Positions 21,801 through 30,691 of a DNA stretch of 64,000 nt are shown here, in pieces; position 1 is the first letter of the stretch; every line of letters starts with the position of its first letter. The notes beneath the pieces were generated by a model. It saw only the letters and a list, made by a program, of their open reading frames with translations, had not been told where the DNA came from and made no database searches. Origin of the DNA: Symsagittifera roscoffensis (Eukaryota > Xenacoelomorpha > Acoela > Convolutidae). Where the stretch lies: contig NC_087068.1 of NCBI RefSeq assembly GCF_963678635.1, positions 29,018,318 to 29,082,317 on the forward strand. The letters are read 5' to 3'. Made by a program: the position numbers and the translations under genes.

Positions 21801-24042
21801 GACACATTAAGTCGAAATACACCACCTGAATTACTTACACGTAAAACTACAGTTGAAATACCCAAAAATATAAAATTCTACCTTGCAGAAAACGAAACAT
21901 CACCCCGACTAGAATGCAAATATGCAGTAAAAACTGACGTTGAACAATCACAGATAAACAATCTACAACACTTCCCACTCTATTTAGATTGCCAAAATAA
22001 TCACTACGAAGTTGATCTACTTGGAACATCAACTTTTAAACCAATTCCATATTCACAATGGATAAAAAATAACACCCAACAAAAAAGAGTAAAACAACAC
22101 TCGCATAAAAAAGACCTTTTTCCATTAATCGAAAAAGAAAACCTAACTGATAAAATAAATTTATCAGGACCACAAACAAACGATTCAAAATACACAATAA
22201 ATCAAGTTTTTGACCTCCATGATCCACTTGATACAATTCCTTTATATAAAATAGAAATTGAAAACATTTTTCTCCCTCCAACAGATAAAATTACAATTAA
22301 TACTCTGAAACAATATCAAAATCTTGAACCAGTAATTAGACAACTAAAATCATGGCACAAATATAAAACTAAACCCGTAAAAGCAGATACCACAATTTTA
22401 GGAAATAAAACACTCCTCCGATATTTTCGAAAATTTAATAATACAACAATTAATGAAAACACAGACCTTCTAGAATACCAATTAAATGAATCAACAGTTC
22501 CCTGTCTCCCTTTAAGTATGATTCTTATAGCTTTTAATATTTCACATACACAAAACATTAAAGGACACTCTGGATCAGAGAAAACATATTCAAATTTCAT
22601 ACAAAACTTTTATTTTCCAAATGCACCAAGTTGGATAAAAGTACTATGCAATGATTGTATAGTATGTCAGCTAAATAAACCTTATCCAAATCATAAACAA
22701 ATAGCACAAAAACAAGATTTTAAAGGACAAAGTTTGTACTTTAACCACCGTATTTCATTTGATACAAAAGGACCAATTTCACCCTCATCCGAAGGAAACT
22801 CCTACATTATGGTAATTGTTGACGCATTTACACATTATGTAGCACTTAACCCAGTACCACATTGTAACGCTTATTACGCTTAGACAACACTCTATGAACA
22901 CTGGATAGCTAAATTCGGACTACCAGAAATTCTAGTTACAGACAACGGTACAGAATTCATAAATAATGAAATTATCACACTATGTCATTTATATAACATC
23001 AAACACAAACCACGTACATCTCACGCACCTTGGACAAACGGCTTAGTCGAAGGTATGAACCGTTCACTACAAGAATATCTTAGATGTATCATCAATGGAA
23101 ATGATACAAGATACACCGAATGGTCAGCAGATGTAAAACTATTTCCCTTAGCATATAATTCACAAATCACGACAACTCTAGGAATATCACCATATGAAAT
23201 GATTTTTAATCAAAAGCCACGCAAACCGATTATGTTTACAGCAAACTCGCATAAAAATGCACAAAGTTATTGTCAACCGAATAAAGACTCAATTTGTTAT
23301 AATCTACCTCTACACACACACGATGAAGATCATTTTCATCACCCACAAATTCTTAAATTAGCTTCCGGTACACACGCCGAATGGATTTTAAACAGAGATA
23401 AAAAAACACAATGAAATTTACCAAAAAGCAACAAAAAAGTTGTTACAAAGGCAAAACATTAATGAACAAATAAATTCACGCTTTACACCAGCCTCCGATT
23501 TAAAAATTGGAACATTTGTTTTAATACCTAATTTTAACACTCAAAAAGGAATCTCTAAAAAACTACAACCCCTTCGAAAAGGACCATACCAAATAATTGC
23601 CAAACCCACTGACGTAACATATAAAATCACCGACTCAGAACAAAAAGAAATTGTTCAACATCGAAACAACCTATTACCTTATTACCCAAAAGAATACGCA
23701 CTACGCGAACTAACTCAATTATATTCTTTCACAGGTTTAAAAGTTATTCAAAATAACCCACATACAGAAAATGAAACAAAAAACCAACATGACATTCATC
23801 CCGAGAACCAAAATAAAAAATCAACTACAATAAAACACAATACAAAAAAGCTAGAAAAAAATATTCCCCAAAAAGAAAGAAAAAATAGAAAAATGACAGA
23901 AAAAATTATACCCCAAGAACAAATCGACAAATCAGAACATAGAGAGTCATCACGACTTAGAAATCAACCAAGAAAAAACTATAAAACATTCATCCCACAA
24001 TCTAAAATATTAAAGAAAGTTGAATTTCAAAAACAACTTTAA
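18807..24042 (+). pseudogene. pol: Pol polyprotein, copy 2 (one premature stop, one frameshift)
   Basis: About 1745 codons from the UAG. Counting from the AUG at 19173: aspartic protease DSG at residue 105; RT with the YLDD catalytic box at 613-616; RNase H with CDASNFG (Asp 762) and the AGKNLALPDTLSR end block; integrase with an HHCC zinc region (about 22548-22670, CNDCIVC) and first catalytic Asp at 1197 (22761). The frame is cut by a TAG at 22881-22883 (TAC in copy 1) between the first and second catalytic Asp. Further on are Asp (22941) and Glu (23049), the expected D,D35,E spacing. An extra A at about 23400-23406 causes a frameshift at 23414; the last frame, 23440-24042, covers the C-terminal domain and a Lys-rich tail. 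The protease, RT and RNase H part is intact; the integrase is not. Confidence 0.93.
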
Positions 24043-24862
24043 TTTTACATTTAATAATCTTTGCACCTCTGAAAAATTTTGAACTTTCATTTTTCAAAAT
24101 AACATGCTGACAAACACGCAGCGATTCTAGTTCAAAATTAGCCATAAGGATTCATCCAATCCGTCACCTTCTATAACTCTAACACAAACCAACTAGACGA
24201 AAAATATTAAACTCCAGGCATATCTATAACTATAACTTTGCGACCTCCAGGTCAAAAATAAGCAAACCATTCCAACTTGACAACTAAAATAAATATCACC
24301 ATAATATCATAACCCTCCCTTATCTAATAAACCAAAGATCAACAATATTTCCCCAACTCAGACCTCAAATACCCTCCAAACAAATATGCTAAATTAGCCT
24401 AAAGTAAAAGAACGACCATTTTACTTAGCCTAAAGTATCAAAAACTCAAAAATACCCCAGATCACTTGACAAATAAAAATAAAGAAAAAGAAGACCTCCC
24501 GATCACCATAAAATTTGCCGCCAACAATTTTTCACAAAACTCGACCCACTTGTCAAAAAACCAATAAATAATTCGACCACACTTGAAAATTGCCTCAAAT
24601 AACAAAAAATATTCGATCGAGAAGCCATTTCTTAAATGCTCTTCTCTCGACCAGTTACCATAATTCTAAACATTCTCGCAAACTTTTTCACAATATTTAA
24701 ACCTTTCATCATATTTCTTTTTGATACCTTTGAATCTTTTGTAATAATCTTAATCATTTTTTGCAATATTTTTTAAATTTTTTATTCCCTATTTGAACTA
24801 TACCTACAACTTTCAAAAGCTATTGACTATATCCACAGGTACGATTCACAAAACTTATCTAA
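24043..24862 (+). other. Spacer between pol and 62-aa ORF, copy 2
   Basis: About 820 bp with no credible ORF. Contains the stem-loop at 24617-24650, repeated AGCCTAAAGTA near 24396 and 24427, and a T-rich tract (about 24690-24800) ahead of the 62-aa ORF that could serve as a splice-acceptor polypyrimidine tract for a subgenomic mRNA. Confidence 0.45.
24617..24650 (+). promoter_or_regulatory. Stem-loop upstream of the 62-aa ORF
   Basis: TCGAGAAG and CATTT pair with AAATG and CTTCTC(T)CGA around a CTT loop, with small bulges. The same structure is at 13619-13652. It is the most obvious RNA hairpin in the pol-env spacer; function unknown. Confidence 0.45.
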
Positions 24863-25051
24863 ATGATACGAACCATTTTTAGTAGAACAGATATTTTTTT
24901 ACTATTTGTAATTTTTATAACATTTCTATCATCCCTCATCTTGACAATATGCAAATGTATAAAGAAAGCAATCATCACATTCGCCCTAGCAACAATCCTC
25001 CTAATTCTTTTTCTAGAAGAATACTATAATAAACATAGATTTTTCCACTAA
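24863..25051 (+). CDS. Small two-helix membrane protein, copy 2
   Basis: 62 aa from an AUG: a short polar N-terminus (MIRTIFSRTD), a first hydrophobic helix (IFLLFVIFITFLSSLILTI), a basic turn (KCIKKA), a second helix (IITFALATILLILFL) and a charged end. The protein is identical in both copies of the duplication. Its last 35 nt overlap ORF X, which is in the +1 frame relative to it, so a +1 shift in the overlap would give a protein of two membrane helices followed by a long Pro/Ser/Thr-rich domain. Alternatives are a free viroporin-like peptide or the membrane-anchor exon of a spliced product. No homologue recognised. Confidence 0.5.
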   Translation: MIRTIFSRTDIFLLFVIFITFLSSLILTICKCIKKAIITFALATILLILFLEEYYNKHRFFH

Positions 25052-26192
25052 AAGAATAAACAAAAAACCATCAAAAATTACTAACCAACAATCACACAGT
25101 CAGTCTTCACCGACATCATCCCAAGATAACCCAACAACACCTTCAACTACCCAAAACCCCCAAACATCTACACGAATTTCCTTCCAAGATAACCCATATA
25201 CCTTTGAAGAACGACACGCTCGCTTATCTGAACCACTAGAACCAGTTCAACGACAAGCACCTCTAAGTGAACCAACATATAACTTATACCCAACATTACC
25301 ACAAGAATTAAGTAGAATACGAAATCCTAGTCAAAACCAAAATACAGTAGAAATAAATAGACAAATTAAACATCCTCGACGAAACAGAAATTTTCAAACT
25401 CCCCGAGTTCATTTTGATATACCCCAATCCCCATCACAGGGTACTCCAGAAAACCCCATTGGTATATTACCAGAAACCCCTACGCTTCTTTCACAACGAA
25501 GCACCTCAAGCCTACCTTCAGATTACTTAGGTTCAACACCAACATCTGAACAAATACGTGAAAATCCCTTTAATCCTACAAACCAAACATCACGACTACC
25601 ATATTGGACAACACATTCATTCACACAAGGTGAACCAAATTTAATCAATGACCCAATAGATATTTCTACGGATACAACAACATCCTCATCACTACCAGAA
25701 ACATTATCACTACCATCAACACCATCAATAAGCCAGATTTCACCACCGCCTTTTAACTTAAATTTCCCAAATAACCTCGACGCTAGATATCGAGAACAAT
25801 CATCAACAAATATTCCTTTAAGACTAGACTGGAATACATTCACAGCACCTCCACCATTATTTGGACAACACCTAGAAAGTAACCGACTCCACAACTGGGC
25901 ACTAAACAGACTACAGTATAGACAAGACATCCACGAAGACATTCGTGCTCATAACATCCAAATACTCCAACAGAATAGTCTACAATTAAAATTTGAAATC
26001 ACTGTTAAATTAAACAACATTACTCAACATCCCTATCCATTAAATCCACCAAATATAACAGCTCAATCCCTACCACTACCATTTATAACAACTGAAGTAA
26101 TATACAAATACGACAGATATACCAAAAAGACAATTGGTTACATCACATTTTATAACCCGTACTCAGGATTGTCATACACATGTATATTCTAA
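25017..26192 (+). CDS. ORF X: 391-codon open frame with no AUG
   Basis: Open from just after a TAG (25014-25016) to the TAA at 26190-26192. I read every codon and found neither a stop nor an ATG. The product would be Ser/Thr/Pro/Gln-rich for about 250 residues, then more ordered (for example FGQHLESNRLHNWALNR, and LPLPFITTEVIYKYDRY near the end), with one Cys at the very C-terminus. It contains YPTL (25287-25298), which fits the YPxL late-domain consensus that binds ALIX. It overlaps the 62-aa ORF upstream (35 nt) and env downstream (59 nt, env in the +1 frame). Such a long AUG-less frame, open in both copies, points to expression by frameshift, splicing or non-AUG start. The Pro-rich part resembles a cytoplasmic tail, so X plus the 62-aa ORF may be the remains of a second envelope gene. 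Confidence 0.55.
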   Translation, partial: KNTIINIDFSTKRINKKPSKITNQQSHSQSSPTSSQDNPTTPSTTQNPQTSTRISFQDNPYTFEERHARLSEPLEPVQRQAPLSEPTYNLYPTLPQELSRIRNPSQNQNTVEINRQIKHPRRNRNFQTPRVHFDIPQSPSQGTPENPIGILPETPTLLSQRSTSSLPSDYLGSTPTSEQIRENPFNPTNQTSRLPYWTTHSFTQGEPNLINDPIDISTDTTTSSSLPETLSLPSTPSISQISPPPFNLNFPNNLDARYREQSSTNIPLRLDWNTFTAPPPLFGQHLESNRLHNWALNRLQYRQDIHEDIRAHNIQILQQNSLQLKFEITVKLNNITQHPYPLNPPNITAQSLPLPFITTEVIYKYDRYTKKTIGYITFYNPYSGLSYTCIF

Positions 26193-28797
26193 AAATTTTA
26201 TTTTTCTCCAACTCCATTTTCTAGTAACCTCCAATGAAAACATAAACCCTTCCCCCCGCACAGGACCCCAAGATTTATTAGTAACACATTACGATTGTGA
26301 AGAAAACGAACAAAAAACACTACACAAATATGCAATAAATCAAGTATCACAATGCGAAACAGAACCACAAGCCATAGAAACAACAAATGTAATAGCGACA
26401 CTCTATTCAAAAGCCCGAGCAACAACAGTTATAGGATATATATTCACAGCAACATTTTCTGAAAAGAAAGTACATTGTTCACAAGTCTCAAATGGAAATA
26501 AAAACCGACTTGACCACGAATCATTCTACCAGAGTAATATCGAACGACTTCTACATCTCAATCCCGAAGATTGTAAAAACGAGTTACTCAGACTAAATAT
26601 CACAAGAAATAAAAACACAGATAGAAAACTAGTATATTTCCAAGTTTTTGCAGATTCTGTACATCAAGCAGAACTTGAAAGATATCAAGGACATATAAAA
26701 TTAGATGAAAAATACCCATACAACGGCGCACACGGAAGATTAACTTATGATATACACGATAAACACTGGATACCACACATTGGTATAAATGACCCATCAA
26801 ACTGCAAAGCAGACACAAAAAATAAAGGATATCAAGAAATCATGTTTTTCGATTGGAAAATACAACTCGAAAAAATACAACTCACACGCGATTTATCAGA
26901 CAACTCAATGATCTATCAAGGAATTAGATTACCTTGTAAAAACGACCAAGGCTATTGTGACCCTACAACACGAACACAAGCAACAATTGTTTGGTTCCCC
27001 GAAGACACATGTACAACATTTCAAGTAGCAAAAATACACGCTCGTATGATAAAATTTCACGAAAAATATTTTATACAATCAATTCCATATGAACAAGTCC
27101 ATCCATCACGAAGACAAAGTTCTAATTTTAGAAACATAGACAATATAGAAAATAAATTTACACGTTTTCAAATATATCAAGAAACAGAACTTGCATGTAA
27201 ATACAGAAATCCACTTCACAAAACACAATACTCCGAGATATTAGTTGAATACAAAAAAGGGTTCGACATGACCACTGGAAAAGTAAAAATCGACCCATAC
27301 GCCACAAGTCACCCTATAAACGAAGGAACATCATATATACCAGTTGATTTTCAAAAAAGTAAAAATCAACCTGGTGGACATTTAAAGCCCCATGACACTA
27401 GAAGCACACGTTTACAAGAACTATCACTAATGAATAGTACATATTTCGGTAACATCCACTATGATATTCACCTAGATATGAAAATAGACTACACAATAAG
27501 CCGAATTTTTCAAGAAATGTCACTATCTGAATTAGAAACACTTCACCAACTATGCGAATTAGAAAGAACACAAATCCTACAATCACTTGCATTAGCAGTA
27601 TTAAAAATACCCTACGCAGGATATTTATTATCAGGCAATAGATCAAATTTTTTAGACTATGAAGGAAACATTTTATGGTTTTATACCTGTACCAAAAAAG
27701 TATCACCACTATATGTTTTTGAAGATAAAAGATGCTATAAAAGAATCCCTATCTTTTATAAGAATAAAGTACACTTCGTTGACACACTTTCAAGACGAAC
27801 CTATTTCTGGGATACCGCAGTCCCATGTGGATCAGAAAACAGCCACAATGTAGTACAACTGAACCCTGATGAAGATAAATATTACCTTCTTACCCCATAC
27901 CCCACATTAATGCAATCACTCAAAAAATTTTCACCTGAAAGCATTAGAGCTATTGTTCGAAACCCAAATATTGACTCACAATCAATTGGAATATATTCAA
28001 AATCCGATATACAACATCACATTAGAACACAACAATTCCAAGAATTATTAACACAAATGGACACTATACAAAGACAATCAATTGACCAAAACTTACGCAA
28101 ACTTGCCGAAACAGCAGGATTTGCAGATATTTATACACAAGATTATAGCGGATATTTTAAAGACATTAAATACTATATATATCTCAACGGTGAAAAATAC
28201 CGACCACAAAATATCTCACCTATAAATAATTTTAGCTTTGTTACACTCAAAAATGAAATTCTTGATTTTCTAGGATGGCCCTATTACATCTTAGAAAAAT
28301 TAACTATTTTATACGCAATGTTTAACTTTATAGGATTTCTTTTCTCACTCTTAAAAGGAATCTATAATACATGCGCTATACACACACAAGTAAATAGACA
28401 AGCAAGTGTAGCACGCATACTATTTGCAGGATTTTTTGGAATTTTTTCATCATCAATAAACAAAATTCTTTTAGATGCACAAATAAAAGAATACAACACA
28501 AAAATAGCAACAAGACAGAACACATACGACGAAGAACATAACAATGTAGACATAACGCCTACAGCACCACAGTTACCACCCCTACCACATAACCATCCAT
28601 TATCACTAGTCCCACGAAATTTTCGAAATTTAGCAATAACACATAATCCAAATTTCAGACCAACCATATCACAAAGTCCCATTCAACATATAATGACACA
28701 CCATTCACTAGATGAAAATACATATGAACAAATTATAGAACAACCCCATACCACCGCTTTTCAGTCTCAAAATAATAATTTTTTTAGCCCACGATGA
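26134..28797 (+). CDS. env: Envelope-like glycoprotein
   Basis: 887 aa. A modest hydrophobic segment at about residues 21-33 (KNFIFLQLHFLV) may be a signal peptide. The ectodomain has many cysteines (first at YDC, 53-55), N-glycosylation sequons (LNITR, MNSTY, NNFSF) and a central GHLKPHDTRSTRLQEL region. The membrane-proximal part (about 712-743, TILYAMFNFIGFLFSLLKG) and a second hydrophobic stretch (about 758-779, LFAGFFGIFSS) precede a tail of about 108 residues, Pro-rich, containing PTAP at 809-812. The early YDC...C...GY...C...L.P.DC spacing and the Gly/Phe double-hydrophobic end recall class III (gB-like) glycoproteins of chuviruses and of retroelements that took them up; this is from memory and unproven. 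It lies where env lies in errantiviruses. Its stop overlaps the ORF5 start (ATGA). Confidence 0.7.
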   Translation: MVTSHFITRTQDCHTHVYSKNFIFLQLHFLVTSNENINPSPRTGPQDLLVTHYDCEENEQKTLHKYAINQVSQCETEPQAIETTNVIATLYSKARATTVIGYIFTATFSEKKVHCSQVSNGNKNRLDHESFYQSNIERLLHLNPEDCKNELLRLNITRNKNTDRKLVYFQVFADSVHQAELERYQGHIKLDEKYPYNGAHGRLTYDIHDKHWIPHIGINDPSNCKADTKNKGYQEIMFFDWKIQLEKIQLTRDLSDNSMIYQGIRLPCKNDQGYCDPTTRTQATIVWFPEDTCTTFQVAKIHARMIKFHEKYFIQSIPYEQVHPSRRQSSNFRNIDNIENKFTRFQIYQETELACKYRNPLHKTQYSEILVEYKKGFDMTTGKVKIDPYATSHPINEGTSYIPVDFQKSKNQPGGHLKPHDTRSTRLQELSLMNSTYFGNIHYDIHLDMKIDYTISRIFQEMSLSELETLHQLCELERTQILQSLALAVLKIPYAGYLLSGNRSNFLDYEGNILWFYTCTKKVSPLYVFEDKRCYKRIPIFYKNKVHFVDTLSRRTYFWDTAVPCGSENSHNVVQLNPDEDKYYLLTPYPTLMQSLKKFSPESIRAIVRNPNIDSQSIGIYSKSDIQHHIRTQQFQELLTQMDTIQRQSIDQNLRKLAETAGFADIYTQDYSGYFKDIKYYIYLNGEKYRPQNISPINNFSFVTLKNEILDFLGWPYYILEKLTILYAMFNFIGFLFSLLKGIYNTCAIHTQVNRQASVARILFAGFFGIFSSSINKILLDAQIKEYNTKIATRQNTYDEEHNNVDITPTAPQLPPLPHNHPLSLVPRNFRNLAITHNPNFRPTISQSPIQHIMTHHSLDENTYEQIIEQPHTTAFQSQNNNFFSPR

Positions 28798-30608
28798 GCC
28801 GACAACTTGGATCCCTACACCGCTCAAATTCCCACCCAACCAATTTCAACACTCCAATTACAATAATTCCACTTTTTGATTTCCCGCCACCCGATTTCCC
28901 AACCGATAATATAACATCAGGCATGAATTCAGACACTAATTCACACATCTCAGTTTTATACTCCATCTCACAACTCAATAACCCAGATATTGAAACCCCT
29001 GACGAATTTGCCGACTCTGAACCATCTCCATCCAATAATTTTCAAACCAATCCCTCAGTTTTTTCGAAACCCCCTTTTCAACCAATCCCACCAAATAACC
29101 CACTCCCATCCATTTCTACACCCTCCTATGCTTCACAAGTTACCCCAACCTACTCTTCACTTCATTCAGACCGATCATCCAATTCTCCAGACACCCCCCA
29201 AATCTCCCAAGAACTAGATAATTTTATCACCTTACAGCAACAACCCTTCCACCTTGACACCTCAACTATAAACCAGATTTCATCAACCATAGAATCATCA
29301 AACCCACCTACCCCTACACCCTCTTCAGCTTATACCGCATCATTAGCACCATCATCCACATCCACCGAATCATCAGTTAGCACTAATAGAGCTTACCGCA
29401 CTTTCAAAAGAAAATTCCCAAACCACCCATTTCCAACAAAACCAGGAACAGCCCGTGAATATATTAATCATCCGAATCACACTAACACGAAAGAGTTTTT
29501 AGCAATCACCTTACCTTCATTTCCACAGTATACTTTGAACACCCCTAACGACACTAACAACACACGCAGTTTTGTAGATGAACACGTTTTAATGCCTACA
29601 CTTCATTGGACATCATATTATCATTTTACTAACCCCCTTTGCCTACCTTTATCTAATACTCACATCGATATAGAAAGAAATCAAGATATGCTATATCGAC
29701 TCACAACACCACTAACACATAGACAATTTACTTATATAGGATATAAAAAATCACTAAAAACATACACTGCACCCCGAGCTAACGAATATACGCTAGAATA
29801 TTACGATCACAACATCATCCGAACTAACCAAGACCAATTTTTAGATGATGATCGCTTCGCTAACCCACAGATCACAGAAAATTTTTTCATCAAAACACCA
29901 TATATATTTACACTCAATATATTTGATCGCAAATTCGACCACATCATTTCTGAAGCACTAACCGACACACAAGCTTACGAAAGTTTTAAAGAAAGATTTC
30001 AATTATTTTCACTAACCTTTCATTTCCTTGCACCACATGAACGAGATTTGCACTGCTCACACGACATTATGTTACGCACTAAACAAACCCACACATATAC
30101 ATATTACCGCTTTATACAAAATCACTTTGACCTACACACTCCATCAAGACAACCACACCATCGTTTTCAATTTATTAACTCTAAATACACATCACCATTT
30201 TTTCTTAACTTCACATATTGCATCAAAGATACTAATCTTCACGGTATTCTTCGCAATTATGATCCCATAACCCAAATGTATATTTTTTGTCCCATCACAA
30301 AGACCTTCAATGCAGAAGAATCCAGACCCTTCCTTATCCCACATGAATTTGTTCAACCTATAGAAATCCCAATATTAGAATTCATCCACAACACTAAACA
30401 TAACCACAAATTATATAATCTCATCCAAAACACACTTTATGAGTTTGCAGTTGGCACTGAAGAACTAAAAACCATTAAAGCACTTCAATTGCTTTGGCCA
30501 CTGCTTCAAACTAAAAACATCATTCGCATACTAGCAAAGTTACTAACAAATTCCGACATAATCCACGACATCTTCCCCCACGGTTTTTCCCCGACGACTA
30601 ACAGGTAA
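28794..30608 (+). CDS. ORF5: unrecognised 604-aa protein translationally coupled to env
   Basis: The ATG at 28794 overlaps the env stop in ATGA, a classic layout for termination-reinitiation. Residues 1 to about 195 are Ser/Pro/Thr/Asn-rich and probably disordered. From about 200 (RAYRTFKRKFPNHPF) to the end the composition is that of a folded domain rich in His, Tyr, Phe and Asn, with few cysteines and no signal peptide or membrane helix. The C-terminal 80 residues look helical (TIKALQLLWPLLQTKNIIRI). No retroelement family I know has a protein of this size 3' of env. The frame is fully open, which argues for recent function. The TAA lies inside a perfect splice donor (CAG|GTAAGT at 30605), so a spliced form would have a different C-terminus. 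Confidence 0.65.
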   Translation: MSRQLGSLHRSNSHPTNFNTPITIIPLFDFPPPDFPTDNITSGMNSDTNSHISVLYSISQLNNPDIETPDEFADSEPSPSNNFQTNPSVFSKPPFQPIPPNNPLPSISTPSYASQVTPTYSSLHSDRSSNSPDTPQISQELDNFITLQQQPFHLDTSTINQISSTIESSNPPTPTPSSAYTASLAPSSTSTESSVSTNRAYRTFKRKFPNHPFPTKPGTAREYINHPNHTNTKEFLAITLPSFPQYTLNTPNDTNNTRSFVDEHVLMPTLHWTSYYHFTNPLCLPLSNTHIDIERNQDMLYRLTTPLTHRQFTYIGYKKSLKTYTAPRANEYTLEYYDHNIIRTNQDQFLDDDRFANPQITENFFIKTPYIFTLNIFDRKFDHIISEALTDTQAYESFKERFQLFSLTFHFLAPHERDLHCSHDIMLRTKQTHTYTYYRFIQNHFDLHTPSRQPHHRFQFINSKYTSPFFLNFTYCIKDTNLHGILRNYDPITQMYIFCPITKTFNAEESRPFLIPHEFVQPIEIPILEFIHNTKHNHKLYNLIQNTLYEFAVGTEELKTIKALQLLWPLLQTKNIIRILAKLLTNSDIIHDIFPHGFSPTTNR

Positions 30609-30691
30609 GTATAATTTATACATATTCTTAACTAATAAATTTAAAATAAAACACTAACCATTCTTTATCCATGTTTTATTTAGATTTTTAG
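30605..30691 (+). other. Candidate short intron at the ORF5 end
   Basis: CAG|GTAAGT at 30602-30610 is a consensus donor. TTCTTAACTAAT and CACTAACC (about 30628-30660) are branch-like, and TTTTATTTAG (ends 30683) or TTTTTAG (ends 30691) are acceptors, giving an intron of 79 or 87 nt. Splicing would remove the ORF5 stop and add about 17 or 24 residues, depending on the acceptor. Confidence 0.45.

Larger units (their letters stand above)
15705..26702 (+). repeat. Internal tandem duplication, copy 2
   Basis: Starts at the equivalent of 4956 and runs through gag, pol, the 62-aa ORF, X and into env, where it continues beyond the point at which copy 1 ends. About 249 bp longer than copy 1, mainly because of copy 1's gag deletion. 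The junction (…AAAATT|TAAAAAAGC…) joins env to ORF0 with no useful homology and no LTR or target duplication. Confidence 0.9.
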
